Part shown: piece after piece, positions 1 through 7,046 of the stretch
How the letters are laid out: every line of letters starts with the position of its first letter
Numbering within the stretch: position 1 is the first letter of the stretch
DNA from: Pseudomonadota bacterium
Lineage (GTDB): Bacteria; Desulfobacterota; Desulfobacteria; Desulfobacterales; Desulfobacteraceae
Assembly (NCBI GenBank): GCA_018812385.1
Contig: JAHJDU010000046.1
Span: 1 to 9,328, forward strand
DNA length: 9,328 nt
Direction: 5' to 3'
Notes under the pieces: generated by a model
What the model saw: the letters and a program-made list of their open reading frames with translations, nothing else
What the model was told of the DNA's origin: nothing
The model's database searches: none
Program-made: the position numbers and the translations under genes

Positions 1-44
1 AACCAGCCGCCAAAAAAGCCCTGGCCGGAAGGTTGAACATCTGA
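1..44 (+). other. Possible 3' end of a plus-strand gene entering from the left edge
   Basis: Two plus-strand frames are open from the window edge and end close together. One stops with TGA at 42-44, with a tail reading PAAKKALAGRLNI. The other stops with TGA at 34-36, with a tail reading NQPPKKPWPEG. The first has ordinary codon choice (gcc, ctg, aaa) and looks more like coding sequence. If real, this gene converges on the minus-strand cluster and ends just where the 7-base repeat starts. The stretch is too short to identify a product, and an open frame this short can occur by chance. Confidence 0.25.
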
Positions 45-112
45 AACCCAAAACCTGCAACCCAAAACCCACAATCCAGGACCCACAATCCAGGACCCAA
101 CACCCAATCACC
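43..112. repeat. Imperfect heptanucleotide tandem repeat, ten units
   Basis: Read in steps of seven bases from 43, the sequence falls into ten units without any slip: gaaaccc, aaaacct, gcaaccc, aaaaccc, acaatcc, aggaccc, acaatcc, aggaccc, aacaccc, aatcacc. Nearly all end in CC or CCC after an A-rich stretch, so the consensus is about AAAACCC (GGGTTTT on the minus strand). Within it, the 14-base unit acaatccaggaccc occurs twice in exact tandem (71-84 and 85-98). A seven-base period is not a multiple of three, which argues against coding. The minus strand carries a G run in every unit, so a loose G-quadruplex is conceivable. Similar C-rich intergenic tracts are familiar from sulfate-reducer genomes, but that is recollection and was not checked here. 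Confidence 0.8.
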
Positions 113-266
113 ATGGGAAAAGGAATCATTTCAGCCGCGGGATATGCCAGCGATGAACAGGCAGGTAAAGGCACCCTCCAGCAGCCTTGGGAAAAAACAG
201 TCCCTGCAGGAAAAAATGGCACATAGTCAACACCAAATAACGACAATAAGGAAAGCCTGACCCCGT
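113..266. other. Intergenic spacer without a convincing gene
   Basis: With the repeat and left edge, this completes the 266-base stretch downstream of the DUF554 gene. A plus-strand ATG at 113 opens a 37-codon frame ending with TAG at 224-226, but no ribosome binding site precedes it (only repeat sequence does) and the peptide is not recognisable. The minus strand is also open over part of this stretch, again without a family signature. Short inverted pieces occur around tccctgcagga (201-211) next to A/T runs. They form no stem with a sensible loop followed by a clean T-tract, so I do not call a terminator. Confidence 0.5.
246..266 (-). other. GGGGTCAGGC-type motif directly after the DUF554 stop
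   Basis: On the minus strand the bases following the TAG stop read ACGGGGTCAGGCTTTCC. Motifs of the form GGGGTCAGGC or GGGGACAGGC recur near REP-associated tyrosine transposase genes (IS200-like, Y1 family) in many proteobacteria, where they can mark small dispersed elements. Only one copy is visible here, with no partner and no transposase, so this is a resemblance from memory and not a demonstrated element. Confidence 0.25.
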
Positions 267-944
267 CTACTTCGTAATAAGAAAATAGATCAAGGGAATA
301 AAAATAGCCGGGAGCATATTCCCTACTTTAAGTTTCTTTTCCCTTAACATATTTAAGCCTAATGCCATAATCAAAAGCCCTCCGGTTGCAGACATCTGGC
401 TGATGACAGCAGGAACCAGCAATGGTTTTAAAAACCCTGCCACCAAGGTAATGGAGCCTTGATACAATAATACGGGCACTGCAGCAAAAAGTACGCCGAT
501 TCCTAAGGATGAACTCAAAATGATACTTACAATACCATCAAGGGTTGCCTTGGCAAACAAGGTATCATGGTTTCCGGTAAGACCGCTTTCAAGGGATCCC
601 ACAATGGCCATGGAGCCCACACAATACATTAATGAGGCAGTGACAAATCCTGCTGAAAAACCGGTGGATGTTTTTGAAAATCTGGTTTCAAGAAAGTTAC
701 CCAGTCTTTCAAGGTAATTTTCAATACCAATCCATTCCCCGATTAGAGAGCCTAAAGCAAGGCTGATAATAATGATCAAAAAGTCATTACACCCAAGGGC
801 ACTTTTTATCCCGATCAGAATAACAGCAAGGCCAATGGCCTGCATCACCGTCTGATTATATTTTTCAGGGATTCCGTTTCTAAACAAAATTCCCACAAGG
901 CTGCCTGCAATAATTGTCAGGCAATTTACAATTGTTCCCAGCAC
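267..944 (-). CDS. DUF554 family multi-pass membrane protein
   Basis: This encodes 225 residues, the usual size for the DUF554 (YdfK/YqgA-like) family of inner-membrane proteins, whose function is not established. The N-terminus MLGTIVNCLTIIAGSLVGIL, followed by a GIPEKY stretch (about 24-29) and MQAIGLAVILIGI (34-46), is typical of the family. So is the central part with FSAGFVTASLMYCVGSMAIV (96-115) and ATLDGIVSIILSSSLGIGV (133-151). Hydrophobic segments lie at about 4-22, 36-50, 54-72, 97-118, 133-158, 160-180, 186-200 and 207-223, suggesting six to eight membrane spans. The start is GTG at 942-944, chosen because GGGAG lies seven bases upstream (950-954) and the family N-terminus begins exactly there. 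It begins 22 bases after the purQ stop on the same strand, so it is probably the last gene of the transcript. Identity as DUF554 is secure; its role is unknown and the purine neighbours do not reveal it. Confidence 0.9.
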   Translation of the reverse strand: MLGTIVNCLTIIAGSLVGILFRNGIPEKYNQTVMQAIGLAVILIGIKSALGCNDFLIIIISLALGSLIGEWIGIENYLERLGNFLETRFSKTSTGFSAGFVTASLMYCVGSMAIVGSLESGLTGNHDTLFAKATLDGIVSIILSSSLGIGVLFAAVPVLLYQGSITLVAGFLKPLLVPAVISQMSATGGLLIMALGLNMLREKKLKVGNMLPAIFIPLIYFLITK

Positions 945-966
945 AGGTTCTCCCGACTCTCAGATT

Positions 967-1797
967 CTAAAAGAAAGATTCTTTAATATAATCAACCCCG
1001 TTTTTAAACAATTTGACCCCAATGGTCATTTCCTTATCAAGGGGTTTTCCCTCTCTCTTAAGAATTTGAACCTTTCGTGTCCAGTCAGGATGATTTGTAA
1101 AATGATTATAAGCCTCAGGATGCGGCATCAACCCGAAAATTTTGCCTGAAGGATCACAAATGCCGGCAATATCCTCCATGGAACCGTTTGGATTTAAGGG
1201 AAAAACTCCTTTTGCAGGAGCTCCTGCAATGTCAGCGTATTGAAACACCACCTGGTTGTTGGCCAGAAGGGTGTCAATCACTTTCTGGTCGGCAATAATT
1301 TTTCCTTCTCCATGACGAATCGGATAATCAGCCATTTGAATATCTTTTGTAAATACACAGGGGCTTTTTAAATTTGCCGCAAGGTGGACCCATTGATCCC
1401 GAAAATTCCCGCAGTCATTAAAGGTAATTGATACGCTTCTTTTTGTATAATCGTTTTCAAGCCCGGGTAAAAGCCCCAGGTTGACCAAAGCCTGGAACCC
1501 GTTACAGATTCCAATTATAAGCTTTCCCTTTTTTACAAATGACAAAAGATCCTTGCCCACGTGATTTTTAAGCTTTAATGCCTGAATCACACCCGCGCCA
1601 TGGTCATCCCCCCAGGAAAACCCTCCGCCAAAGGCAAGGATATGAAAATCTTCCAGCTTGATTTTCCCGGAAACCAATGCGTTAATATGAACTTTATGGG
1701 ACGTGGCTCCGGCAAGTTCAAACACATGGGCTGTTTCATCATCACAGTTCAACCCAAACCCTGTTAAAATCAATGCGTTAACCTTTTGCGCACTCAT
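967..1797 (-). CDS. purQ: Phosphoribosylformylglycinamidine synthase, glutaminase subunit PurQ
   Basis: PurQ hydrolyses glutamine and passes the ammonia to PurL, which converts FGAR to FGAM (fourth step of de novo purine synthesis, cytosolic). The 276-residue protein is a class I glutamine amidotransferase. LTGFGLNCDDETAHVFELAG (11-30) matches the PurQ N-terminal pattern, and GGGFSWGDD (57-65) forms the oxyanion region. The nucleophile is Cys98 in GICNGFQALVNLGLLPG (96-112). PHPEAY (225-230) supplies the catalytic His226 and Glu228. NPNGS plus DIAGIC (202-214) is also typical. Stand-alone PurQ proteins of the Bacillus type are about 225-230 residues. The extra length here sits mostly after the PHPE motif (231-276) and in the middle, closer to the glutaminase domain of large fused FGAM synthases. 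The ATG overlaps the purL stop (ATGA), and GGAG lies seven bases upstream (1805-1808) inside purL. Tight pairing with purL indicates equimolar production. Confidence 0.96.
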   Translation of the reverse strand: MSAQKVNALILTGFGLNCDDETAHVFELAGATSHKVHINALVSGKIKLEDFHILAFGGGFSWGDDHGAGVIQALKLKNHVGKDLLSFVKKGKLIIGICNGFQALVNLGLLPGLENDYTKRSVSITFNDCGNFRDQWVHLAANLKSPCVFTKDIQMADYPIRHGEGKIIADQKVIDTLLANNQVVFQYADIAGAPAKGVFPLNPNGSMEDIAGICDPSGKIFGLMPHPEAYNHFTNHPDWTRKVQILKREGKPLDKEMTIGVKLFKNGVDYIKESFF

Positions 1798-4700
1798 ATC
1801 ATGTCTCCAAAGGTCTTGTTAAAAGCTTTCTCAAGTTCTTCCATGGAAAGGTCTATCAATACTTTTTTGTCAGGGTTAAAAATTTTAAGACGATTGTGCT
1901 GATCTGTTACAAAACCCAGGCAAGCTGATGCCATGCCTTTAAATAATTTTTCAAAAATAATTTTGTTTTCCGGGCAAATTGTAACAATGAATCTGCCGGC
2001 GGATTCTGAAAATAAAACAGCTTCGGTGGAAAGCCGGCCCCGGCCTTTATCCATTGGAAGATCCGATAAATTGATCTCAAGGCCCAGCCCCCCTGCCATG
2101 GTCATATAAGACAGATGAACGGCGAGCCCTCCCCTTGCAATGGCATGGCAGGATGCGACAAGTTCATTGTCAATGGATTTTTGCAATGCCCTGTATATAA
2201 CTTTAAATTTATCAAAATCAACATTAGGGACATTGACACCTGTTTTATCAAACATCTCATAATATTCTGATGCCCCAAGTTCGTTGGCCGTCGACCCCAA
2301 TACATAAACAAGGTCACCGCTTACCTTTGGGTCCATGGATATACATTTAGAGACATCATCAATGACAGATGTTGCTGAAAACTGAACGGTTTCAAGGGCT
2401 GAGACCTTAACCCGTTCACCAAACTCACCCTCAAGATGGCCATCCACATACATACTGTCCTTGCCGGACAACAGAGGAATTTCGTATTTTTCGCAGGCCT
2501 CTTTCAAGGCCCGGCAGGCACGAACAAGCTGAGCTGCCTTAAATGTCCCATCTGGATTTTTTTCAGGATCAAATTGTATATTTGGCCAGCAAAAATTATC
2601 CAGCCCGCCTATATGATCAAAATTTGCACCCACTGCTATCAATCTTCTCACAGCTTCATCAATGGTGCATGTCATCATATGAAAGGCATCAATTTTTGAA
2701 TACCAGGGCAAAAGACTCTGGGTGAATGCAAGGCCTTTCTGAGATGTCAGGACCGGGCGCGTCACGCTGGCGTCGGACGGTATATTATGGTTCACACCCA
2801 CCAGGGGTTTTATAACTGATCCGCCCTTAACTTCATGATCATACTGCCGGATAATCCATTCTTTTGAAGCAAGGTTTGGCCGCTCAAGCATACTGAGCAA
2901 CAATTTATTAAAATCAGAGGGAGAACTTATCACTGGTTCTGTCAGACCACGTGCTTCAGGTGAAATCCAGACGGCATCAAATTCCCAGGAGGGAAACCCC
3001 TTGTCCAGAAGATCCATATCCACGTAGGCACAGGTTTCGTCCTTATATTTGATATGCAGTTTACCCGTATCTGTATATTCGCCTATCACAGTGCTTTCAA
3101 CTTCATGCTCTGCTGAAAGTTCCATAAATCTATCCAGATCTTCTGGCTTAACTGCAATGGTCATTCGTTCCTGGGATTCTGAAACCCAGATTTCCCACAT
3201 ATCAAGCCCTTCATATTTTAAGGGTACTTTATCCAGCCACACCACACACCCGTTGGAGATCATGGCAGATTCACCAATGGATGAGGACAAACCACCACCG
3301 CCATTATCTGTAATAAAAGGGATCAGGCCTTCATCCCGGCAGATCAAGAGAAAATCATGCATTTTCTTCTGGGTATAGGGATCACCAATCTGGACATGAC
3401 CTGCCGGTGTGTTTTCCGAATAACTTTCCGAAGAGGCTGTCACTCCATGTATTCCATCTTTTCCAACCCGGCCGCCACTCATGATAATAAGTTCGCCTGG
3501 AGATGTTTTTTTTTCATGGCTTGGCTTTCCTTTAACCTTACTTGGCATAATCCCCAGTGCCGTTACAAATACAAGGCTTTTGCCCATGTACCCCGGATTG
3601 AACAATGTCTGGCCAAAGGTGGTGGGAACACCACTTTTATTTCCCCCATCCTTTACACCCTCTATTACACCGTCAAGAAGTCGCCTTGGGTGAAGCGGTG
3701 GTTTTAAGGGGCCATTATAATTCACATCTCCCACACAATACCCAAAACTGCCCATGAACAATTTGGATCCAAGACCTGTTCCCATGGGATCACGATAAAC
3801 GCCTACTATACCGGTTATTGCACCGCCATAGGCTTCCATATTGGAGGGTGAGTTATGGGTTTCGCCTGTAACCACATAATTATTTTCATCATCAAACCTG
3901 CCAACCCCTGCATTGTCCCACAATACAGAGACCACCCAGTCTTTTTTATCCTTGAGCTTTAAGGTTGGTTCCTTGATATAGGTTTTAAAAAGGCTGTTTT
4001 CAATGCTTTCCTCCTTGTTGGAGATATCCTTGTATCTGAAAATTCCCTGGAAGGTATTATGGTTACAATGATCGCTTCTGGCCTGGGAAATATATTCCAA
4101 TTCCACATCTGTGGGCTCTGAAAGACCAACTTCTTTTCTGGATTCCAATACTTTTGAATCCAGAAAATACTCTCGAATCACCGGGATATCCCTTGGATTC
4201 AGTGCCAGGTTTCTCTCATCTGAAATTTTTGCAAGCTGTTCATCTGAGTCAATATTGACAACCTCAAAGCAGGGAGTGTGGTCAAGGATAACCTTGGCAG
4301 GTTTAACATCAGCTCCTATGTCCTTATCCCATGTTTCAATGGAAAAAACTTTGAACTGCTGAATAATAGTGTTTGATAAAAGTTCGGATGCCAGTTTTTC
4401 CACATCTTCAAAGACAAGCGTATCGCCTTTCAGGCAGTAACGCTTTGATGTATATATGCCCTCGTGAGACCCAAAATTTTTCCCCAGATGATCCTGAATG
4501 GCTTCCATTGCCGTTGCACCGGGATTATCTTTTACCCCTGGTCTGAATCCCACCCAGATACACCAATGAAAGCCGATATTCAAGGGATTTAAACTTGAAA
4601 CCTGGGTCACAGGATTGGTGAGGATCTCATCTTTTACCTTTTCAAGTTGATGAAGATCCAAATCAGACTCAATTGTCACGATATTAATGCATCGTGCCTC

Positions 4701-4802
4701 TTGAATTTTAATTCCAAAATAAGAGTCTGCCTTTTTTATCAGAGAAGATGCTTCTGCATCCCTCAGCTCTTTTTTAAGAGCAATCTCAATACAGGAAATC
4801 AT
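1794..4802 (-). CDS. purL: Phosphoribosylformylglycinamidine synthase PurL with N-terminal PurS-like region
   Basis: This is the synthetase part of FGAM synthase: FGAR + ATP + ammonia (from PurQ) gives FGAM. From the ATG at 4802 it has 1002 residues, against about 740 for small PurL and 1295 for the one-chain E. coli enzyme. PurL plus PurQ here (about 1278) nearly equals the fused form. Residues about 1-157 are PurS-like; WVGFRPGVKDNPGATAMEAI (83-102) matches the PurS signature, and LLSNTIIQQFKV (141-152) its C-terminal helix and strand. Catalytic landmarks follow: ARSDHCNHNTF (241-251), GETHNSPS (313-320), the glycine loop DNGGGGLSSS (499-508), SESQERM (541-547), GKDSM (780-784), ARGGLAVHLS (889-898) and FSESAGRF (931-938). 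The two AIRS-like halves are both present. A GTG three codons earlier (4809-4811) is also in frame but has no ribosome binding site. GGTGGA (4807-4812), four bases before the ATG, favours the later start. No separate purS gene is visible, consistent with the N-terminal fusion. Confidence 0.95.
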   Translation of the reverse strand: MISCIEIALKKELRDAEASSLIKKADSYFGIKIQEARCINIVTIESDLDLHQLEKVKDEILTNPVTQVSSLNPLNIGFHWCIWVGFRPGVKDNPGATAMEAIQDHLGKNFGSHEGIYTSKRYCLKGDTLVFEDVEKLASELLSNTIIQQFKVFSIETWDKDIGADVKPAKVILDHTPCFEVVNIDSDEQLAKISDERNLALNPRDIPVIREYFLDSKVLESRKEVGLSEPTDVELEYISQARSDHCNHNTFQGIFRYKDISNKEESIENSLFKTYIKEPTLKLKDKKDWVVSVLWDNAGVGRFDDENNYVVTGETHNSPSNMEAYGGAITGIVGVYRDPMGTGLGSKLFMGSFGYCVGDVNYNGPLKPPLHPRRLLDGVIEGVKDGGNKSGVPTTFGQTLFNPGYMGKSLVFVTALGIMPSKVKGKPSHEKKTSPGELIIMSGGRVGKDGIHGVTASSESYSENTPAGHVQIGDPYTQKKMHDFLLICRDEGLIPFITDNGGGGLSSSIGESAMISNGCVVWLDKVPLKYEGLDMWEIWVSESQERMTIAVKPEDLDRFMELSAEHEVESTVIGEYTDTGKLHIKYKDETCAYVDMDLLDKGFPSWEFDAVWISPEARGLTEPVISSPSDFNKLLLSMLERPNLASKEWIIRQYDHEVKGGSVIKPLVGVNHNIPSDASVTRPVLTSQKGLAFTQSLLPWYSKIDAFHMMTCTIDEAVRRLIAVGANFDHIGGLDNFCWPNIQFDPEKNPDGTFKAAQLVRACRALKEACEKYEIPLLSGKDSMYVDGHLEGEFGERVKVSALETVQFSATSVIDDVSKCISMDPKVSGDLVYVLGSTANELGASEYYEMFDKTGVNVPNVDFDKFKVIYRALQKSIDNELVASCHAIARGGLAVHLSYMTMAGGLGLEINLSDLPMDKGRGRLSTEAVLFSESAGRFIVTICPENKIIFEKLFKGMASACLGFVTDQHNRLKIFNPDKKVLIDLSMEELEKAFNKTFGDMI

Positions 4803-4803
4803 A

Positions 4804-5874
4804 TTATCCACCGCTGAACATTCTTACAATGTCATTATAAAAAACAAAAACCATTAAAGCTATAAGCACTGCTGCGCCGAATTGATTAGATTTTTCGCGC
4901 CATTTGTCACTTACAGCTTTACCAGTAGCCGCTTCAATACCAAAAAATAACAGATGACCGCCATCTAACACGGGAATAGGAAAAAGGTTTATGATACCAA
5001 GGTTTACAGAAAGCAGTGCAATAAACCAGGCAAAATTCATAACACCTGCCTTTGCCTGTTCACCTGCCATCTGGGCAATCATCAAGGGACCGCCCAGATT
5101 ATCTGCAGACACGGTTCCTTTTATCATTTTTCCAACAGAAAGCAGGGTTAACTTTATAAGCCCGTAAGTATCCATAATGGACCGTGAAAAGGCAGCAAAT
5201 GGGTTAAGGCTTTTATGAAAAGACTCTTTAACACCAACTATACCAATAACATATTTTTCAATTTCTTCACCAAACACATTTTTGGCAGGTTTTAGAACTG
5301 GAGAAAGAGCAAGGCCTTTAAATCGTCCATCACGCTCTACAATAATGTCCAATTGTTCGCCCTTGCTTGCACTAATAATCCGGGAGATATCTTCAAATGA
5401 TTCAATTTTGTTCTGGTTTATCTCTTTGATCACATCCCCTGCCTTGATTCCGGCTGCGAGAGCAGGGGAATCTTCCATTACTTCACTCACAATAGGTTTA
5501 ACCAGGTAAATTCCTGAAAACTGGTAAAGAACATAAAAAATTAAAATAGCCAGGGAAAAATTAAAAAAAGGGCCTGCTGCAACAATGAACATTTTTTGCA
5601 GCAATGACTTATGGGTAAAAGAAGAGTTAAGATCCTCAGGGTCAATGGTGCTTCCTGGTTCTTCTCCCACCATTTTTACATATCCGCCAAGGGGTATGGC
5701 AGCCAGACAATACTGGGTTCGCCCAATTCGTTTTTTTAAAATTTTAGGTCCAAAACCCAGGGAAAACACCTCAACCCCTACTCCACAGAGTCTTGCCGCA
5801 ATAAAATGTCCAAATTCATGGATAAAAACAAGAATGCCGATAACAATAATAAATGCCATAGCAGAATGGCCCAT
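4804..5874 (-). CDS. rseP: RseP-type intramembrane site-2 zinc metalloprotease
   Basis: Inner-membrane protease that cuts transmembrane segments, classically the anti-sigma factor RseA in the sigma-E envelope stress pathway, and also remnant signal peptides. The 356-residue protein shows the zinc-binding HEFGH (19-23) in the first membrane helix and FSLGFGP (37-43). PLGGYVKMVGEE (61-72) is the membrane-associated beta loop. A single PDZ domain spans about 121-190 (SPALAAGIKAGDVIKEINQ, 136-154). The third zinc ligand region is NLFPIPVLDGGHLLF (296-310), with Asp304. E. coli RseP is about 450 residues with two PDZ domains. The one-PDZ form is common outside gammaproteobacteria, so this is not a truncation. 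The ATG is preceded by TGAGGT (5878-5883), and the gene begins 23 bases after the dxr stop. Position after uppS-cdsA-dxr is the standard one. The substrate here is not known, and no rseA is in view. Confidence 0.95.
   Translation of the reverse strand: MGHSAMAFIIVIGILVFIHEFGHFIAARLCGVGVEVFSLGFGPKILKKRIGRTQYCLAAIPLGGYVKMVGEEPGSTIDPEDLNSSFTHKSLLQKMFIVAAGPFFNFSLAILIFYVLYQFSGIYLVKPIVSEVMEDSPALAAGIKAGDVIKEINQNKIESFEDISRIISASKGEQLDIIVERDGRFKGLALSPVLKPAKNVFGEEIEKYVIGIVGVKESFHKSLNPFAAFSRSIMDTYGLIKLTLLSVGKMIKGTVSADNLGGPLMIAQMAGEQAKAGVMNFAWFIALLSVNLGIINLFPIPVLDGGHLLFFGIEAATGKAVSDKWREKSNQFGAAVLIALMVFVFYNDIVRMFSGG
4807..4812 (-). promoter_or_regulatory. Ribosome binding site deciding the purL start
   Basis: On the minus strand GGTGGA is followed by TAAT and ATG. 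The GGTGGA also encodes the last two glycines of RseP, and the TAA is the rseP stop. The site is well placed for the ATG at 4802 but overlaps the alternative GTG at 4809-4811, so it cannot serve that codon. The arrangement suggests ribosomes finishing rseP can restart on purL. Confidence 0.6.
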
Positions 5875-5897
5875 AAAACCTCACTTTTATATCTCTT

Positions 5898-7046
5898 TTA
5901 TATTTGGGATTGCGCTTTTTCACGTGCCCAACGATCCGCTTCAATAATACCTGAAAGGTCAGGATTGTCAATCCGTGTATGACGTTCCATTGTACTGGAA
6001 ATAAGTCTAAAAATATCTAAAAAACCAATGCGTTTTTCAAGGAAGGCACAAACCGCCACCTCATTGGCAGCATTCATGACAGCCGGAAGAGTCCCTTTTT
6101 GCCTGCAGGCTTCAAAGGCAAATAAAAGGGATGGAAACTTTTGGATATCCGGTTTTTCAAATGTCAGGGAACCTATGGTTGTAAAATCGGGGAAATCCAT
6201 TTGCAGATCGAGCCGTTCAGGTTCTGACAGGGCATAGGAAATAGCCCCCTTCATATCAGGCAGTCCCATTTGCGCCATGATGCTTCCATCTTTATACCCC
6301 ACCATGGAATGAACAATACTCTGGGGATGGACAAGCACCTGAATTTGTTCAGGGGTAATGTCAAACAGGTGGGCCGCTTCAATAATCTCAAGACCTTTAT
6401 TCATCAATGTGGCTGAATCAATTGTAATTTTATGCCCCATATTCCAGGTGGGATGATTAAGGGCATCTTTTAATGAAATATCCTTGAATGCATCAAAAGA
6501 CATTTTTCTAAAAGGTCCCCCTGATGCAGTCAAAAATATTGTTTTCAAGTCTTTTTTCCGGTTTCCCTTAAGGCATTGAAAAATAGCACTGTGTTCACTG
6601 TCCACAGGCATAATTGAAACACCATTTTCCAACGCTCTGGCCATGACTATCTCGCCGGCCATGACCAGGGTCTCCTTGTTGGCCAGGGCAATCTGTTTTT
6701 TTGATTCAATGGCACAAAGGGCTGGTTTAAGACCCACCGAACCCACCATGGCCAGAAGAACCATGTCTGACGACTGGTAAGCGGCGGCTTCACAATATCC
6801 AGCCTCCCCAAACAGGATTTGGGGCCTGCAGGCCCCCTTTAAAACTCTGGAGAGTTCCAAAGCTTTTGTTTCATCCAGTACTGCAACCAGTTCAGGTTTA
6901 AATTCGTCAATCTGCCTGGCAAAACAGCCTATGTTATTAGCAGCTGTCAATGCCTTTACCTGGAAGCGATCAGGATGCATCCTGACAATTTCCAAAGCAC
7001 TGGTGCCGATGGAACCGGTTGAGCCTAGTATTGACAAGGATTTCAT
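5898..7046 (-). CDS. dxr: 1-deoxy-D-xylulose 5-phosphate reductoisomerase
   Basis: Second enzyme of the MEP pathway: DXP + NADPH gives 2-C-methyl-D-erythritol 4-phosphate, leading to IPP and DMAPP. The 382 residues fit the family (about 380-400). The N-terminal NADPH fold has ILGSTGSIGTSALEIV (6-21). LANKET (121-126) contains the conserved Lys124. Metal ligands Asp149 and Glu151 lie in PVDSEHSAIFQCL (147-159). The substrate region has SGGPFR (175-180), NHPTWNMGHKITIDSATLMN (197-216) with His198, then KGLEIIEA (217-224) with Glu220 as a further metal ligand. The C-terminal helical domain (about 300-382) is complete. The ATG overlaps the cdsA stop by four bases (ATGA). Only a weak binding site (GGTG, some ten bases upstream) is present, so expression probably relies on coupling to cdsA. 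It provides the precursor used by UppS in the same cluster. It is the target of fosmidomycin in this family. Confidence 0.97.
   Translation of the reverse strand: MKSLSILGSTGSIGTSALEIVRMHPDRFQVKALTAANNIGCFARQIDEFKPELVAVLDETKALELSRVLKGACRPQILFGEAGYCEAAAYQSSDMVLLAMVGSVGLKPALCAIESKKQIALANKETLVMAGEIVMARALENGVSIMPVDSEHSAIFQCLKGNRKKDLKTIFLTASGGPFRKMSFDAFKDISLKDALNHPTWNMGHKITIDSATLMNKGLEIIEAAHLFDITPEQIQVLVHPQSIVHSMVGYKDGSIMAQMGLPDMKGAISYALSEPERLDLQMDFPDFTTIGSLTFEKPDIQKFPSLLFAFEACRQKGTLPAVMNAANEVAVCAFLEKRIGFLDIFRLISSTMERHTRIDNPDLSGIIEADRWAREKAQSQI

Noticed and set aside
190..222. Possible intrinsic terminator around tccctgcagga with flanking A runs
   Set aside because: The palindrome has no room for a loop, the alternative GGGA/TCCC stem is only four pairs, and no stem is followed by a clean T-tract in the direction of the cluster transcript.
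113..226. Plus-strand open frame of 37 codons from ATG, open upstream to the window edge
   Set aside because: There is no ribosome binding site and no recognisable protein. The upstream part runs through a 7-base repeat whose period does not fit codons, so openness is likely accidental (few T-rich stop triplets in C/A-rich sequence).
2102..2317. Minus-strand 71-codon frame inside purL
   Set aside because: It is an alternative frame of the same strand within a confident, uninterrupted purL. No sign of a separate start signal.
3049..3707. Plus-strand open frames of about 109 and 116 codons opposite purL
   Set aside because: They lie wholly antisense to strongly conserved PurL motifs, overlap each other in different frames and show no family resemblance.
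4804..5874. RseP as a truncated gene because it lacks a second PDZ domain
   Set aside because: Both zinc-binding regions and the last membrane helix are present. The one-PDZ form of about 350 residues is normal in many bacteria.
5585..5947. Plus-strand open frame of 120 codons opposite the rseP start and dxr end
   Set aside because: It is antisense to the HExxH region of rseP and crosses the dxr-rseP junction. The peptide has no recognisable domain.
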